This document shows, piece after piece, positions 23,141-48,300 of a DNA stretch of 64,000 nucleotides; the first letter of the stretch is position 1; the number at the start of each line of letters is the position of its first letter. The translations under genes were made by a program, and so were the position numbers. Source of the stretch: Paraescarpia echinospica (taxonomy: Eukaryota > Annelida > Polychaeta > Sabellida > Siboglinidae); the NCBI GenBank assembly GCA_020002185.1, contig CM034541.1, positions 29,491,845 to 29,555,844 of the forward strand, read 5' to 3'. The notes beneath the pieces are model-generated. The model did not search any database. It saw only the letters and a program-made list of their open reading frames with translations, and had not been told where the DNA came from.

Positions 23141-24559
23141 ATACATACACCTATATCAGTTATCCTGGTAGGGTAGAATTGTAATTGTGCAATGCTGATA
23201 ATGGTTTGAGGTAAAATCGTCTAAATGATATAGATTATAATATTTAATTAATGTAACAAGAACCAGTACATATTAAAATATGAAATATAACATGGATTAC
23301 ATAACAAGATTAACAATTATGTAAGAAATGGGAATTAAAACGAGATAGAACGGATTATCGCTTGTCATAAATGCATAGTTGTCATTGTCAACAAAGTCGC
23401 CACCACGACTCGTCAAATCGTGATAACAATTCGATTAAGGTGCACGATTACCACGAACATTCTTACCGGCAAAGTTTTTCCCGCTGCTTCAACTTGTGAA
23501 CATCCGGCCGCGTATCCCCATGTAAAGTCTGGACCCCCTCATGGGCTGCGTGCGTCTTGGGGTCCGACCTCACAGGAGAAGGTGTGTGTGTGGTGAGTTT
23601 AGTTTACGCTCGCCAGAATCGGACTTAATGTACACCCCCGATTTTAGGTGTCTGTATGATTAGTCGATAATTGGAAACGCTAGATTCCAGTTTCCTACCG
23701 AATTTATTCACGGATATTATAGAACACTTAACGTACACATCGTCGATATAATGTAAATTCTGCTTTAACTCATCAGCTAAGTAAAATCAAGACTCTGGAT
23801 TTGGCCGTACTACATTCCCGCTTCCTCCAGAGCCTCTACGTTTAAAATGTAAAAAGTCTGCCGGTAATTTTAAGAAAAACAAAGTATGGGCAAACAGTCC
23901 CATATTAAAGTTGTAATTTAGATTCTAATGAAATGCCAGAGACATCTTCGACCGTCCCTGTGGAGAGTTTCGCCGCCCCCTCTCCTCCAGATTCTCTAAT
24001 CAACCTCCCTTTTAAAACCCTACTTTATTCCCCGGCAAACCTTCTCCACGCATGCGTGTTCATGCATCCGTAGAACACTGCACATGCGTACTTCACTTAT
24101 TAAGGCTTCCGTCTCTGCAAGGACGTCAGTATAACCTAACCACGTCCTGCCTGTCAATCCGGCAGGATGAGCGTTTTCTTTCAATCTACAGAATGTGAAT
24201 TAAAGTGTACCCTCTTTTGAATTCCTTTGTTCCACACTGCAACTTCCACAAAGTAAAATAAATGATAATCGATCCCTGGTAGAGAATACCGGCTGAATTA
24301 ATGTTACACACCTGCAGGATGCGAACCGTCCTGCATACCTTGCTTATACAATTCTGGATTAATGTTGCCCCGCCCCTGATTTATGTTACCGGGGCGCCGA
24401 GCTGTGTCAATACTGTTCTTATACAATTTACACATTTCTAATTATCCAGTGCATTCCGAATCACGGCTGCGTCCACTCTGTTTAGAACTGGCTAACTTAT
24501 TTCTAACGATTCTGTTTACACACTGCGTATTGTCCAGCTAATTTATGTGATGCAGGTGG
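23141..24559. other. Spacer, no supported gene
   Basis: A locally GC-richer patch near 23,480-23,590 (CATCCGGCCGCGTATCCCCA) could be an untranslated exon or a decayed repeat. No reading frame or splice pair supports a gene. Confidence 0.35.
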
Positions 24560-24785
24560 TTTCTTACACTCATTTGCACTTTATTGATAGTGTCCATAGA
24601 GACCCATTCCTTCTGTTGGTATTTTTTCTTTCCCAGGACTTCATTGCATGTGCTGGTCCATGTTTCCTTGATTTTTTGCCACTGGGTGTCTATGTCCAGG
24701 TTTCCTTCTTCGAGAAGGTCTTGTAATGCTTCATATTTGTAGCTGATTGTGAGTCGGAATGTCTCTGTTGTGACTCTGTCCTAAA
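24560..24785 (-). mobile_element. LINE fragment, endonuclease-RT linker region
   Basis: Minus-strand translation gives FRLTISYKYEALQDLLEEG, then DTQWQKIKETWTSTCNEVLG and KEWVSMDTINK. This is the linker commonly found between endonuclease and RT in RTE-like or related LINEs. It is in the opposite orientation to LINE B next door, so it is a separate insertion. Confidence 0.65.
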
Positions 24786-24959
24786 GAAAGAATAGATGGT
24801 GAATTGAACTTCCGGTGGTGAATTGTTTTGCATTTGATGCAGCAAACTTGCCAGAATATAAGGATATTTGATAAAGATAAGGGATATTATTGAGTGTATA
24901 TCGTACACACCGTAGTTGTTGATACATAGTAAGCAAGATTTTTGTTAAAAGTTAGCTAG

Positions 24960-27900
24960 AGGGTGATATGGGGTGTTCACAAAGAGATAGTCCCTTTGTT
25001 TCCTGGTAGCAGCATCCCTCGGGATGGACGGGAACACTGGCTTTCATAGTCATCTGACACTCAACTCTCTCTTCTGGCTCCGGGACCATTTCCCAGCCAC
25101 ACCCCGGTAATCGCTTCTGCTGGAGGGCGAAACGAAGCGAGGGCTGGCACGTTTCATCTGCCAGTACGTGGCCTGGAGAGGAGATTGGCGCCACCAGGTT
25201 ATCCCAATCGCCAACAGAAAAGACGTAATGAATACAACACAAGTTGACAGCACACCGGATCGGTCGAGGCTCGGGTTTACAACGACAGCGCTACCCATTG
25301 GCGTGTATCAGAGTGGAAGTGCAAAGTGGGATACTGGTGCTAAGGCCACCTTCAAAACATTATCTGAGAAGGTCACAATCGGTACTTGAAATGTCCGCAC
25401 ACTCCAGGCCTGCGACAAACTAGAAGAATTGGAACATGAACTAAAGATATATTACTGGGACATAATTGGACTCTCTGAGGTGAGGTGGGTAGGCTTTGGC
25501 GAGACAACAACAGAGGACGGACAAAAGACATGGTATGGTGGAGATCAGACAAAACACCAGCATGGGGTCGCCTTAAGAGTACGGAAGGAAATTACAGGGT
25601 GCATTATCAGCTGCACACCCATATCCAGCAGAATCATCACCATCCGCGTCCAGCTACACCTAAGAACATCTCCATCATCCAGGCTTATGCATCAACAACA
25701 GCCCACGATGATAAGGAAGTAGAGGCTTTCTATGAAGACATCGAAAGCATTGTCGCCAAGACCACAAAGAAGGACTTCACCATCGTACAAGGTGAATGGA
25801 ACGCTAAAGTTGGCCCAGACGCCTGCGTACACTGGTCTGGGACAGTTGGGGAAATTTGGTATAGGAGAAACCAACGAAAGGGGACTCCGCCTCCTGGAGT
25901 TTGCAAACAGCCACAGACTGACCCTGACAAACACCCTATACCCACAGAAGTTCTCTTGCAGAACAACATGGCACTCAACAAGCGGCCTGATTCGCAATCA
26001 AATTGATTTCATTCTGACACATCGTCGCTTCAAATCCAGCATTAACAAAGCACAGTCCAGGACATTCCCAGGTGCTGCTATAGGCAGTGATCACGACCTT
26101 GTCATGATTACAATGGAGCTCACGTTAAAAAAGAAATATCACGCGGCACAGCCACGTGTCAGGTTTGATGCTGATGAGCTGAAAGATCCCGAAGTGGCTG
26201 CAGTATTTCAGGCTAAGATAGGGGTAAGTTTGAGGCATTCAACCTCCTGGACAATGATATCAATGTCCTCACTAACAACTACAACGAAGCAGTCTGCAAA
26301 ACACATGAGGAGGTACTGGGTCGACAGAGAAGGAGGAAGCAACCCTGGGTCAAAAACAACATCCTTGACCTATGTGACGAAAGAAGAGAATTTAAGAAGA
26401 CCAGATAGTACAGCCCAAAGTCTCAGGAACAGTATTGCCGGGTCAACAGGACAATACGGAAGGAAATGAACGCAGCCAAAGAACAGTGGATTGAGGAGCA
26501 GTGTGCCAGAATTGGGAAAGGAATGACTCAGGGTAACAGCAAGCAAGCCTTCAACACACTGAAGAACCTGACCAAGCCGCAGCAAAACAGAACATTGGTT
26601 ATTGAAGATAGCACAGGAGCACTCCTGACAGAGACTGGCAAAGTCTTCAAGAGGTGGACAGAGAACTGTCAGGAGCTCTACAATTACCCCCTGCAGCCTG
26701 ATACCAGCGTGCTGCAGGCAGAACAGAGAGAGAGAACCAGAAACATTGCCTATTTAAAGGGAAGAGGTGGAAGAAGCCATCCGCAGCATATCAGTAGGGA
26801 AATCATCAGGAGCAGACAACATTCCAGCGGAGCTGCTCAAAGATGGTGGCGAAGAAATGTTTACTGCAATGACAGCCATATGCCAGAAGATCTGGGACTT
26901 CAAACAGTGGCCAAAGGAATGGATACCGTCACTGATCATCCCATTACTTAAGAAAGGAAATCTCCGGAAGTGCCAAAACTACCGAACCATTAGCCTCATT
27001 AGCCACCCAAGCTAGATCCTGCTACGCATCATTTTGAACCGGTTGAAAAAAGCAATCAGAAGAACTATTAGCAGAAGAGCAAGCCAGATTCAGACCCGGA
27101 AGAAATACCACAGAACAAATCTGCAACTGCAGAATTCTGATCGAAAAGCATTTGCAACACCAGAAGAACCTGCTCCACAACTTTATAGACTTCAAGAAGG
27201 CTTTCGACAGGGTGTGGCATGAAGGTCTGTGGTAAGTGCTAAGGCGCTTCAACATTGAAGAATACATCACTCAAATCATCAGCGCACTGTATAACAACGC
27301 CAGCAGTGCGGTCCTTCTCAACAACAAAATAGGGGAGTACTTCAGGACCACAGTCGGTGTCCGTCAAGGTTGCTTGCTGTCGCCAGTTCTCCTCAACATC
27401 TACTTCGAGAACAACATGAGAGAAGCCCTTCACAACTTCAACACCACCATCTCTGTGGGCGGCAGACCTGTCAGCAACCTGGCAGACGATATAGATCTTC
27501 TTGGTGGAAGCAACAACGAGCTCCAAGTTCTCACCAATAGACTTGTGGATAGAGCAGGCGCTTACGGCATGGAAGTAAGGAACGAAAAGAGCAAGGCGAT
27601 GGTCAGCAGCACTGAAAACATCACAGTTTACATCACGATGAACGGCCAGAAGCTGGAGGAAGTGGATGCTTTCAAATATATCGGCTCCACACTCACCAAT
27701 GATGGACTGTCGGACAAAGAGATTCAGATCCGAATAGCCCTTACGACAGCAATAACCAAACTCAGGAAGATATGGAGAAGCATTAACATCAGCTTCGCAA
27801 CTAAGACCAGACTATACAGAGCCATTGTTGTCTCCATCCTGCTATGTGAATTCTGCGAAAGTTGGACACTGACGGCTGCAATGACGAAGACGATATAGGC

Positions 27901-28030
27901 GTTTGAGACCAGGTGCTTCAGACGCCTGTTGCACATATCTTGGGCCGAGCACAAGACCAATGACTTTGTCCGAACACGGATCACTCCATAGGAGCCATAA
28001 CCAATACATAACCAGGAACAACATGATGGA
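24960..28030 (+). mobile_element. RTE-like non-LTR retrotransposon relic (LINE B)
   Basis: The order is complete but broken by stops and frameshifts. The endonuclease (about 25,380-26,150) has VRTLQACDKLEELEHEL, IGLSEVRWVGFGE, GEWNAKVG, NQIDFILTHRRF and IGSDHDLVMI. The linker follows to about 26,750. The RT (26,760-27,895) has GADNIPAELLK, then FIDFKKAFDRVWHEGLW and VGVRQGCLLSPVLLNIY, followed by ADDIDLLGGSNNELQVLTNR and KYIGSTLTNDGLS. Two catalytic-site changes stand out. The endonuclease GD(F/W)NA motif reads GEWNA. The residues before ADD, normally an aromatic (RF-ADD), are deleted, so SNL runs directly into ADDIDL. The 5' region near 25,050-25,380 also keeps an open frame. Confidence 0.9.
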
Positions 28031-28494
28031 GAAAAATAGAAACCAGAAGTTTAGTTATATGTTAAAATTACTATTTTTATCTCTGTTTTATTGATCGTGT
28101 TCAAGTGCTTGTATTTTACCCAAATATCAAGATAGGATAGCCAACTTTCTATTTCTACACATCAAGGTATACCGTTTAACAAGTTCACTTATCAATTTTA
28201 GCAAATTATACAATTAAATATTTGGTAGTCATGTCCACTTTTTCATGGAATTGCCCTGTTCTAAAACTTGTGATATGGGGTATATTTTTAAATCGGAACA
28301 GGCGTATAAATATCTCCCGCGACAAGGATCCTATTGGGCTATCTTAAATAAATAGTGGTATTATTTAAACATAAACACAATCAACACAGTGATATAATTT
28401 CACATGTTTATTACATATTTCTTTTAGATGTAATAATGCATTATGTCCGAGACGTTACATAGACATCGTATAAAAAAGCAATACGACAACAAAA

Positions 28495-28545
28495 TTTACG
28501 TTGCCAACATTGTATATATATTTATATGCATATTGGCAACGTAAA
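28495..28545. repeat. Perfect 13-bp inverted repeat (hairpin)
   Basis: TTTACGTTGCCAA at 28,495-28,507 and its exact reverse complement TTGGCAACGTAAA at 28,533-28,545 flank a 25-base AT-rich loop. Confidence 0.85.
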
Positions 28546-29063
28546 TGTTGTATAATATTATATATATACACGAATATATACTATGTGAAAGCCATGAACA
28601 ATGTTCCAAAAGATGCGATGATGGTTATCGATGATCCGACATGCACGTAGTCGTAAAAGTGAACTTCGTACGTAAAAATCGCTCTCAGAGCGAATAGATG
28701 ATCAATACGAGATAAATATGTCGCCATCGAAACGTGGTTTGGCGAATTCGTACGGTGACGATAAGCGATTTCACGGCGATTTGTTATCGTAGCGTGTTGA
28801 CTCAGCGAACGATTCGGACTAAGTCTGAACGTCTAGATTACACTTCTAAAGATAAACAGTCATACCAAACTTCTCTAAAACACTAATTCTTAACTGTAAC
28901 TAACCCAACTAGGCAGTTCGCCCCATCGTGAATGCTCACCTACATTTTACGTATGTCTTCTCTCATCGCTGGATTTTGAAACAAACCAACATATACTATT
29001 TTGAATATGTAAAGCCTAAATGCTAGGACACACTGGCACTTTTCTGCCGACCAGACCAGAGCA

Positions 29064-29126
29064 GACGAGACGAGACGAGACGAGACGAGACGAGACGAGA
29101 CGAGACGAGACGAGACGAGACGAGAC
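29064..29126. repeat. (GACGA)n pentanucleotide repeat
   Basis: About twelve uninterrupted copies of GACGA. The minus-strand open frame through it (repeating RLVSS) is an artefact. Confidence 0.95.
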
Positions 29127-30099
29127 CAAACGAATAATGTGCAGTAATGGAACGACGTGTAATGTTCTAGATTAATAAATGTTAACAATATCAGTAAACT
29201 GAACAAATGTGCGTAATATTTGTTTCACAGAATACTAATTAACAGTGAGAATACACACAACTTGAAAGTTGCTGAGAGTACAATAATTGCACATGTAGTA
29301 TATTCAAATATTATTATTATTATCATTATAGTAACTAAACATACCAACTCAATCGTTGTAATAATTATAATAATGTCGGTTCATTCAGCAATATATTTGT
29401 TGTGGAAACGAATAAATGGTGTGCAACAATTCCAGCAATGGTGAACGCTTCTTACATAATGACGATGATATTAAATTATTTATTATTTTCTTTCTTTTCT
29501 ACTCTAGTTGGTACATAAGACAACTGATTAGCGTTTGCAATTTTGCAAGATCTGTACCGCTGCGCTCGGTACCATCATAAACAATTCCATCAACATTTGT
29601 AACGTTTTATTAACCATGCATGTTGATTATCCGTTTGTTTGCCCACAATTCATTTATATAACACCGTTTTAGAGCATGTAGAATCTTCTTGTATATCTTC
29701 ATCTATCCTACATACATTGCTATTTATATTGATTGTTCGTATTCTTTGTTTCTTATTTAAACATATCTTGTGACCAACATATGCTACTGCCTGGGATGGA
29801 TAAGTAATACACAACGGTACTAAAAGCAATAATGACGATAAATATAGACTGAGTCGAATGTGGCCTATGATTTGTTGATGGATTTATGTAATTGTTTGAA
29901 TGTTGTGAATGCACAGCTTACCAAATAGAGCCCTCTCACGGCGTATTTTGTGCTTTATGATAACGCCCCTTTAGATTCCTGTAGGTATGTCATATCAACA
30001 CATTTTAAGTTCTCTTCATCTATTACAATGTGACTACTAGTACAAACTGTAAATGATATTGATGCCACTATATCATACAATTAATGCAACTAAAATACC

Positions 30100-43167
<13,068 letters not shown>

Positions 43168-43278
43168 CGCTATTTAATTATGGCGGTATTCATGTATAAA
43201 ACGACCGTGATAACGGATCTACCGGCTACTGCGCCTCTTCGGATAATCTGGCATAATACAACGTGGCGCCACCTGACG

Positions 43279-43674
43279 AATACGGCTGCACGGGCATGGT
43301 AGTTATACTAACAAAACTGATATGTTACTCTTCACAATTACATGGTAGTTATACTAACAAAACTGATATGTTACTCTTCACAATTACATGGTAGTTATAC
43401 TAACAAAACTGATATATGTTACTCTTCACAATTACATGGTAGTTATACTAACAAAACTGATATGTTACTCTTCACAATTACATGGTAGTTATACTAACAA
43501 AACTGATATGTTACTCTTCACAATTACACAACACAAACATGGTGACAACATAAATAAATAAACATAAATACGGCTGCACGGGCATGGTAGTTATACTAAC
43601 AAAACGGATATGTTACTCTTCACAATTACACAACACAAACATGGTGACAACATAAATAAATAAACATAAATACG
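43279..43674. repeat. Minisatellite: six copies of a 46-48-bp unit, in a larger duplication
   Basis: Units beginning CATGGTAGTTATACTAACAA start at 43,295, 43,341, 43,387, 43,435 and 43,481, and a sixth at 43,583. A flanking segment with GGCTGCACGGG before and CAACACAAACATGGTGACAA after is itself duplicated around the sixth copy. There are no spacers, so it is not a CRISPR array. It lies about 110 bp upstream of the lectin receptor start codon, in its likely promoter region. Confidence 0.9.
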
Positions 43675-44034
43675 CGACTGGACGTTCGAAGTGAAATCAC
43701 AAGTCATTTTTTCAGTCTACACTATTGCAAAACACTAATCTATTGACGCACGAAGAGGCGGCATTGTAATTGTTATTGTATTAGACAATGCTGATCTATA
43801 TACGTCTCACAGCCTTTGTGAGCAGTAATCGCTTGAACTATCTCCCAGTAAAATTTATTCTAAGTAATACACAACAGAAATTGCACGAAGAAGATTGCGT
43901 AATAAAACACTCTGTAATGAAGACGTAATCGTAGGATACATGGATATTATGAGAATAAAAATGGATCGTAGGCTTTAGCCACAAACCAGTTGGTAAGCCA
44001 TATCATGACAAGGTTTGGGCGAATAACCTTTTGC

Positions 44035-44088
44035 TTATATTTGTCTGCTTATCTTCTTCGTCCCAGTGTCCAGCGTCTGTTGTGTTGT
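44035..44088 (-). CDS. Possible last exon of the novel receptor
   Basis: After a GATTTAG acceptor, phase 0 reads TTQQTLDTGTKKISRQI and a TAA stop. AATAAA on the minus strand lies about 180 bp downstream (TTTATT near 43,853). The pyrimidine tract is poor and another frame of the same exon is also open, so this is tentative. Confidence 0.25.
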   Translation of the reverse strand, partial: TTQQTLDTGTKKISRQI

Positions 44089-44778
44089 CTAAATCACTTC
44101 TATATAAACCGGGCTTTCAACCCTGGCTGAAGGCGTCTACAACGATATACATATATGTGATTGCACTATTTGTTAATATCTATTAAATTATTGCAATTAT
44201 CTAAATAAAATAAAAAAGTAGTGATTTTAAGAAATAACAATCTGTTTAAGTATTGAACAATGTTAGAGCAAATTATGTGCGTGTTTACATGTAATTATAA
44301 TCGAGCTAGCATATATATATTTGTATGTAAATGTTTTCCTCGTAGACGGTTGCATCTCGGGCGCCAAACTTTCAGGGATTTATCTAAATTCCTTCGAAAA
44401 AAGTAACGCTATCACATTTTTCTCAATTTCCCAATTGGCTAACAGTTCTGAACAGTTTCATTATAACTCAACTGTTCGCAACATAAAACGTAACTTACGT
44501 CAAATTACGTCATAATATACGCCCCGCATGGATACTGCAATAATAATAATAATAGGATTTGAGTACTCACCACGTCATTAACCTTTTCGTAGCCATATTC
44601 TCCAACTTCTTGTGTGTTGTTTATTGAAGAGTACACTCCTGTTAAAAGAAAATGTGCAATTACTAATAACATTAGTATATTTTTTTCTCCCGCAAATCAA
44701 GCTCAATGCTCGTTATAAGGATTTGTATCAGTATAACGTTGATTATATATATATATATGTATATATATATATTTTTAC

Positions 44779-44824
<46 letters not shown>

Positions 44825-45328
44825 GACATTATCCTAGGGTGTGGGGGGGGCCATTCTAAATGGCCGGGTGTGGTTGGTTCCCCTCACCTTTGCTGTAATT
44901 TATTTATTAGAATTATATAGGCTAAGGCACTTCATGTATATATTGTATTGTATGGTTTAATGTTTGGCTTAATACAAAGCTCTGGTACAAACTTACATCT
45001 GCCTTGTTATTTACAGCAAACTAGCTACGATTCTGAGTCAGTAACACCACTACACTAACAGGGAACACTGTCCCACATAAATATGACATTAGTGGTTGGT
45101 TCCCCTCACCTTTGCTGTAATTTATTTATTAGAATTATATAGGCTAAGGCACTTCATGTATATATTGTATTGTATGGTTTAATGTTTGGCTTAATACAAA
45201 GCTCTGGTACAAACTTACATCTGCCTTGTTATTTACAGCAAACTAGCTACGATTCTGAGTCAGTAACACCACTACACTAACAGGGAACACTGTCCCACAT
45301 AAATATATATATGTGTATATATATATAT

Positions 45329-45370
<42 letters not shown>

Positions 45371-48300
45371 GCAAGGCCAGCGAAAAGGAGACATTTTCAC
45401 TTGATCAACTGGTCAAAATTGTGTATTTTTTCTGTTAACTTTAATATGAGTACGTTAAACGCCCACAGATTTACGTTACACAATGACGTGTCGTGAATTA
45501 CCTGCCCTTATTATTTTAAGGATTTACTTCCCCGATTTCATACACATGCATATTGAGCAAGAGGACCTGATAGTATTATTAGAATGTCATTTACATGTTC
45601 ATCATAATTTAGTGTTTCTTTATCTGACAACTTTCATGCAAGAATTTTGTGCATTCCATAATTTTTGAGGAAATTCCTCATATCAGGTTGTTCCATCACA
45701 CGAAGAAGAATGCAGCTGTGTTTGCACAAACCATTGATAAGCCCTATGTAGATATCAGACAGCATTTCAATACATTGTTGCTTCTTCAAACATGCGACAT
45801 GTTTTCGTAACGTAAATCGGAAGAAATTGGAAAATAATAAAAACGTCAAAAACAAAACATTTGTTTACGAAATGATCAAAGTTACTGTATATTATTTATT
45901 CACTGTGAGATATGATTAAAAAGTTAACAGGTTGCATCGCATATGCCATCATGCTAACAAGTTGTTTAATAACGTAACCATGAACATTGATAAAAAACGT
46001 GGTTTTCTTTCCTTGCACCCTTTCATGTGAAGGGCCGACAATTGCTTTCTTCTGCGAACTGTTGAAAGTTTTCTCCACCTCGTTAAGAAGGGCATGATGT
46101 TGCACGAGAATGTCCTTGATTTTCGTTACTTTCGTTGGAGTGAAGCCAGCATTCCTTATGTCCTCATTTGCCTGATTGTTCGGACTCGATTCTTCAGTTC
46201 CTCTTGTTGGTGTATTGTCTTGTTTTGCATAAACACAATAGTGCTAGTGTGATTCCTCTTCCTTGAATTTTGAAATGGCAATGTCACAGTAAGCGTTGTA
46301 TCGGGCAAGATTGTTGTTGCGCTATTGCATGGACCGCTATTCTGCCACCTCTCGAACTTCTGGCTGTGTAGCAGCACTTGTTAATGCTATGAGCTTTCTC
46401 CGATATGTTTTGTTGTAATCGCGTCCCTTTCTTGTCTTTTCCTGCAGTTTTGACATTGATATGTTGTCTCTTGGCACGTAATATTTCACAACACGATCTG
46501 TCCCCTTTCTTCCGTAATGTGGTTTGTTGTCTCTTTTCTATCTCTGTAAGCTTTCTGGTGTTCAGCTGATGTTTTTGCCATGGTTCCTACAAACTCAAAC
46601 TAAATAATGCTTCAAAAACTGAACACGCATGTGCCCATAGCCCCATGTCATCAAAGTTTGTCAAAAATTGACACAATATTAATCACAATGTTGTTAATCA
46701 TGTCGTGCAGTATTACATGGTTCTATCTATCTGAAAATAATACATAATGTGAAGCATTTTAACGTTTATCGAAGTCGCACGTCGTGTATACGAATTTCGA
46801 TTTATGTTACAATTTGCGTTACGTATTCTTTACAGGTCCATTGAGCGGCACGTGTTCACATTTCATTCAATTTACTGTCGCCCATCGAAGAATAAGTACT
46901 CTCACACTAGAAATACACAATACATTTCTTATCGCTATATTTCCTCCGTTAATCTAGGTGAGTTATGCTTCAAGTCTCCTATTAATTTACAGTGGGTAAA
47001 AATCCTAAGAGAAATTAAGAACAATTTACTCACACTAACACTACGACTAAACTTACCTAGTCACTCAACGGTGGACATGGTAAAATTGCATGGCAGTTTG
47101 CTACGCGTTTATACAGTTATTTGTCGGTGTAAACAAAAATGGTGTCACGTAACTCAGTGTAATGTAAATTTGGCAAATTCACGGCTCAAACTCTCTTCAC
47201 TGTTTCACGGAACGCCGAAGCGAATGTATAATGTGGTATTGGTAGTAACCTCCGTTGAATAACAGTGAAGCATTTCTTTTGGCACGCCCCTATATACTTT
47301 CTTCAGGATCACCGTAACGTAAATCGAATCCTTAAAGTTGAAAACTGAAAATTTTAATAAGTTTGTCCCATGACTGTACCATTAAGATAAGGAAACAGCG
47401 TAACGTAAATCGTATGGTATCGGCGATAAACTACTCAAGAGCACATACACATAATTTTGTACTGCAGGTGATTTATTTATACCATAAGATAATCTACACT
47501 TTGCATGGGAGAAAGGAAACACATGAGGCACTTTTATAATAAGTAGTTTAATAATTTGAACAGTGGTTGTAGTCAGAGTGGTGCCTTCGACATGCGAAAA
47601 CGCACACTTGTGCCGCGTGCATGCGTTCGTAATTCTGCAAAGTTTACAGTTAACTATGTAAAACTATACATCGTACATACATTTACGTTTTAATCCTCAT
47701 GATGTCTTCTAGCCATTGGAGTTGGACATTTGTATGCACTTTACATAAGCCCCTATAGCAACCACGAAAAAGCCCGGCGACAGCACTTTTTCAAAAGTGT
47801 CTCGTTTTCGCTGGCCTTGCCCATATACTCAATCCGACATTTATTTTATTATGTGAAGAAATGTTAGTACATTTTCTCTTATGTGGATTTCATTTGAACA
47901 ATGCGTTGTATTGCCTACGTACGCCTATTGATTAGACACATTTATCACACTACGTATCTATCTGGATCTATGGTAACTCAGGGCATCAAGGAATGTCAAT
48001 AACTTTATAGAAGCACAGTATTACAAGAACAGTCACAATAAATCACGTGGATATGTCACTGGCATCAACATGGACCAATCGTCATGTCTGTATATTCAAC
48101 ATATTACAGTATGCGTGTTTTTATCCTACCTGGATTTTATAATTCGTATTGATATTTCCTGCATAAAACTAAAAGTAATATAAGCGGTGTAGCCTGCGTA
48201 CGTGTTAGTACTTGTTGTCTTACATACACTATGCATATAAGCGCAAAGTTTAACATTGATGTGGTCTACTACAACCTAATCAATTTGGACGTCAGCAACC

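Larger units (their letters stand above)
28031..30099. other. Intergenic region downstream of the lectin receptor gene
   Basis: No gene is supported. It holds a 13-bp-arm hairpin (28.5 kb) and a pentanucleotide repeat (29.1 kb). TTTATT at 29,606-29,611, which is AATAAA on the minus strand, is a candidate polyadenylation signal about 490 bp past the stop of the minus-strand gene. Confidence 0.4.

Noticed and set aside
25230..27900. Host endonuclease/reverse-transcriptase gene
   Set aside because: Frameshifts, stops and damaged catalytic motifs identify a LINE relic.
43279..43674. CRISPR-like array of 46-bp repeats
   Set aside because: The units are directly adjacent with no unique spacers, in a clearly eukaryotic region. 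It is a minisatellite.
46804..47262. 152-codon plus-strand ORF inside the 2.45-kb transposon
   Set aside because: It shows no domain, lies opposite the transposon's own minus-strand gene and near its 5' region, and has no supporting signals. It is probably a chance frame.
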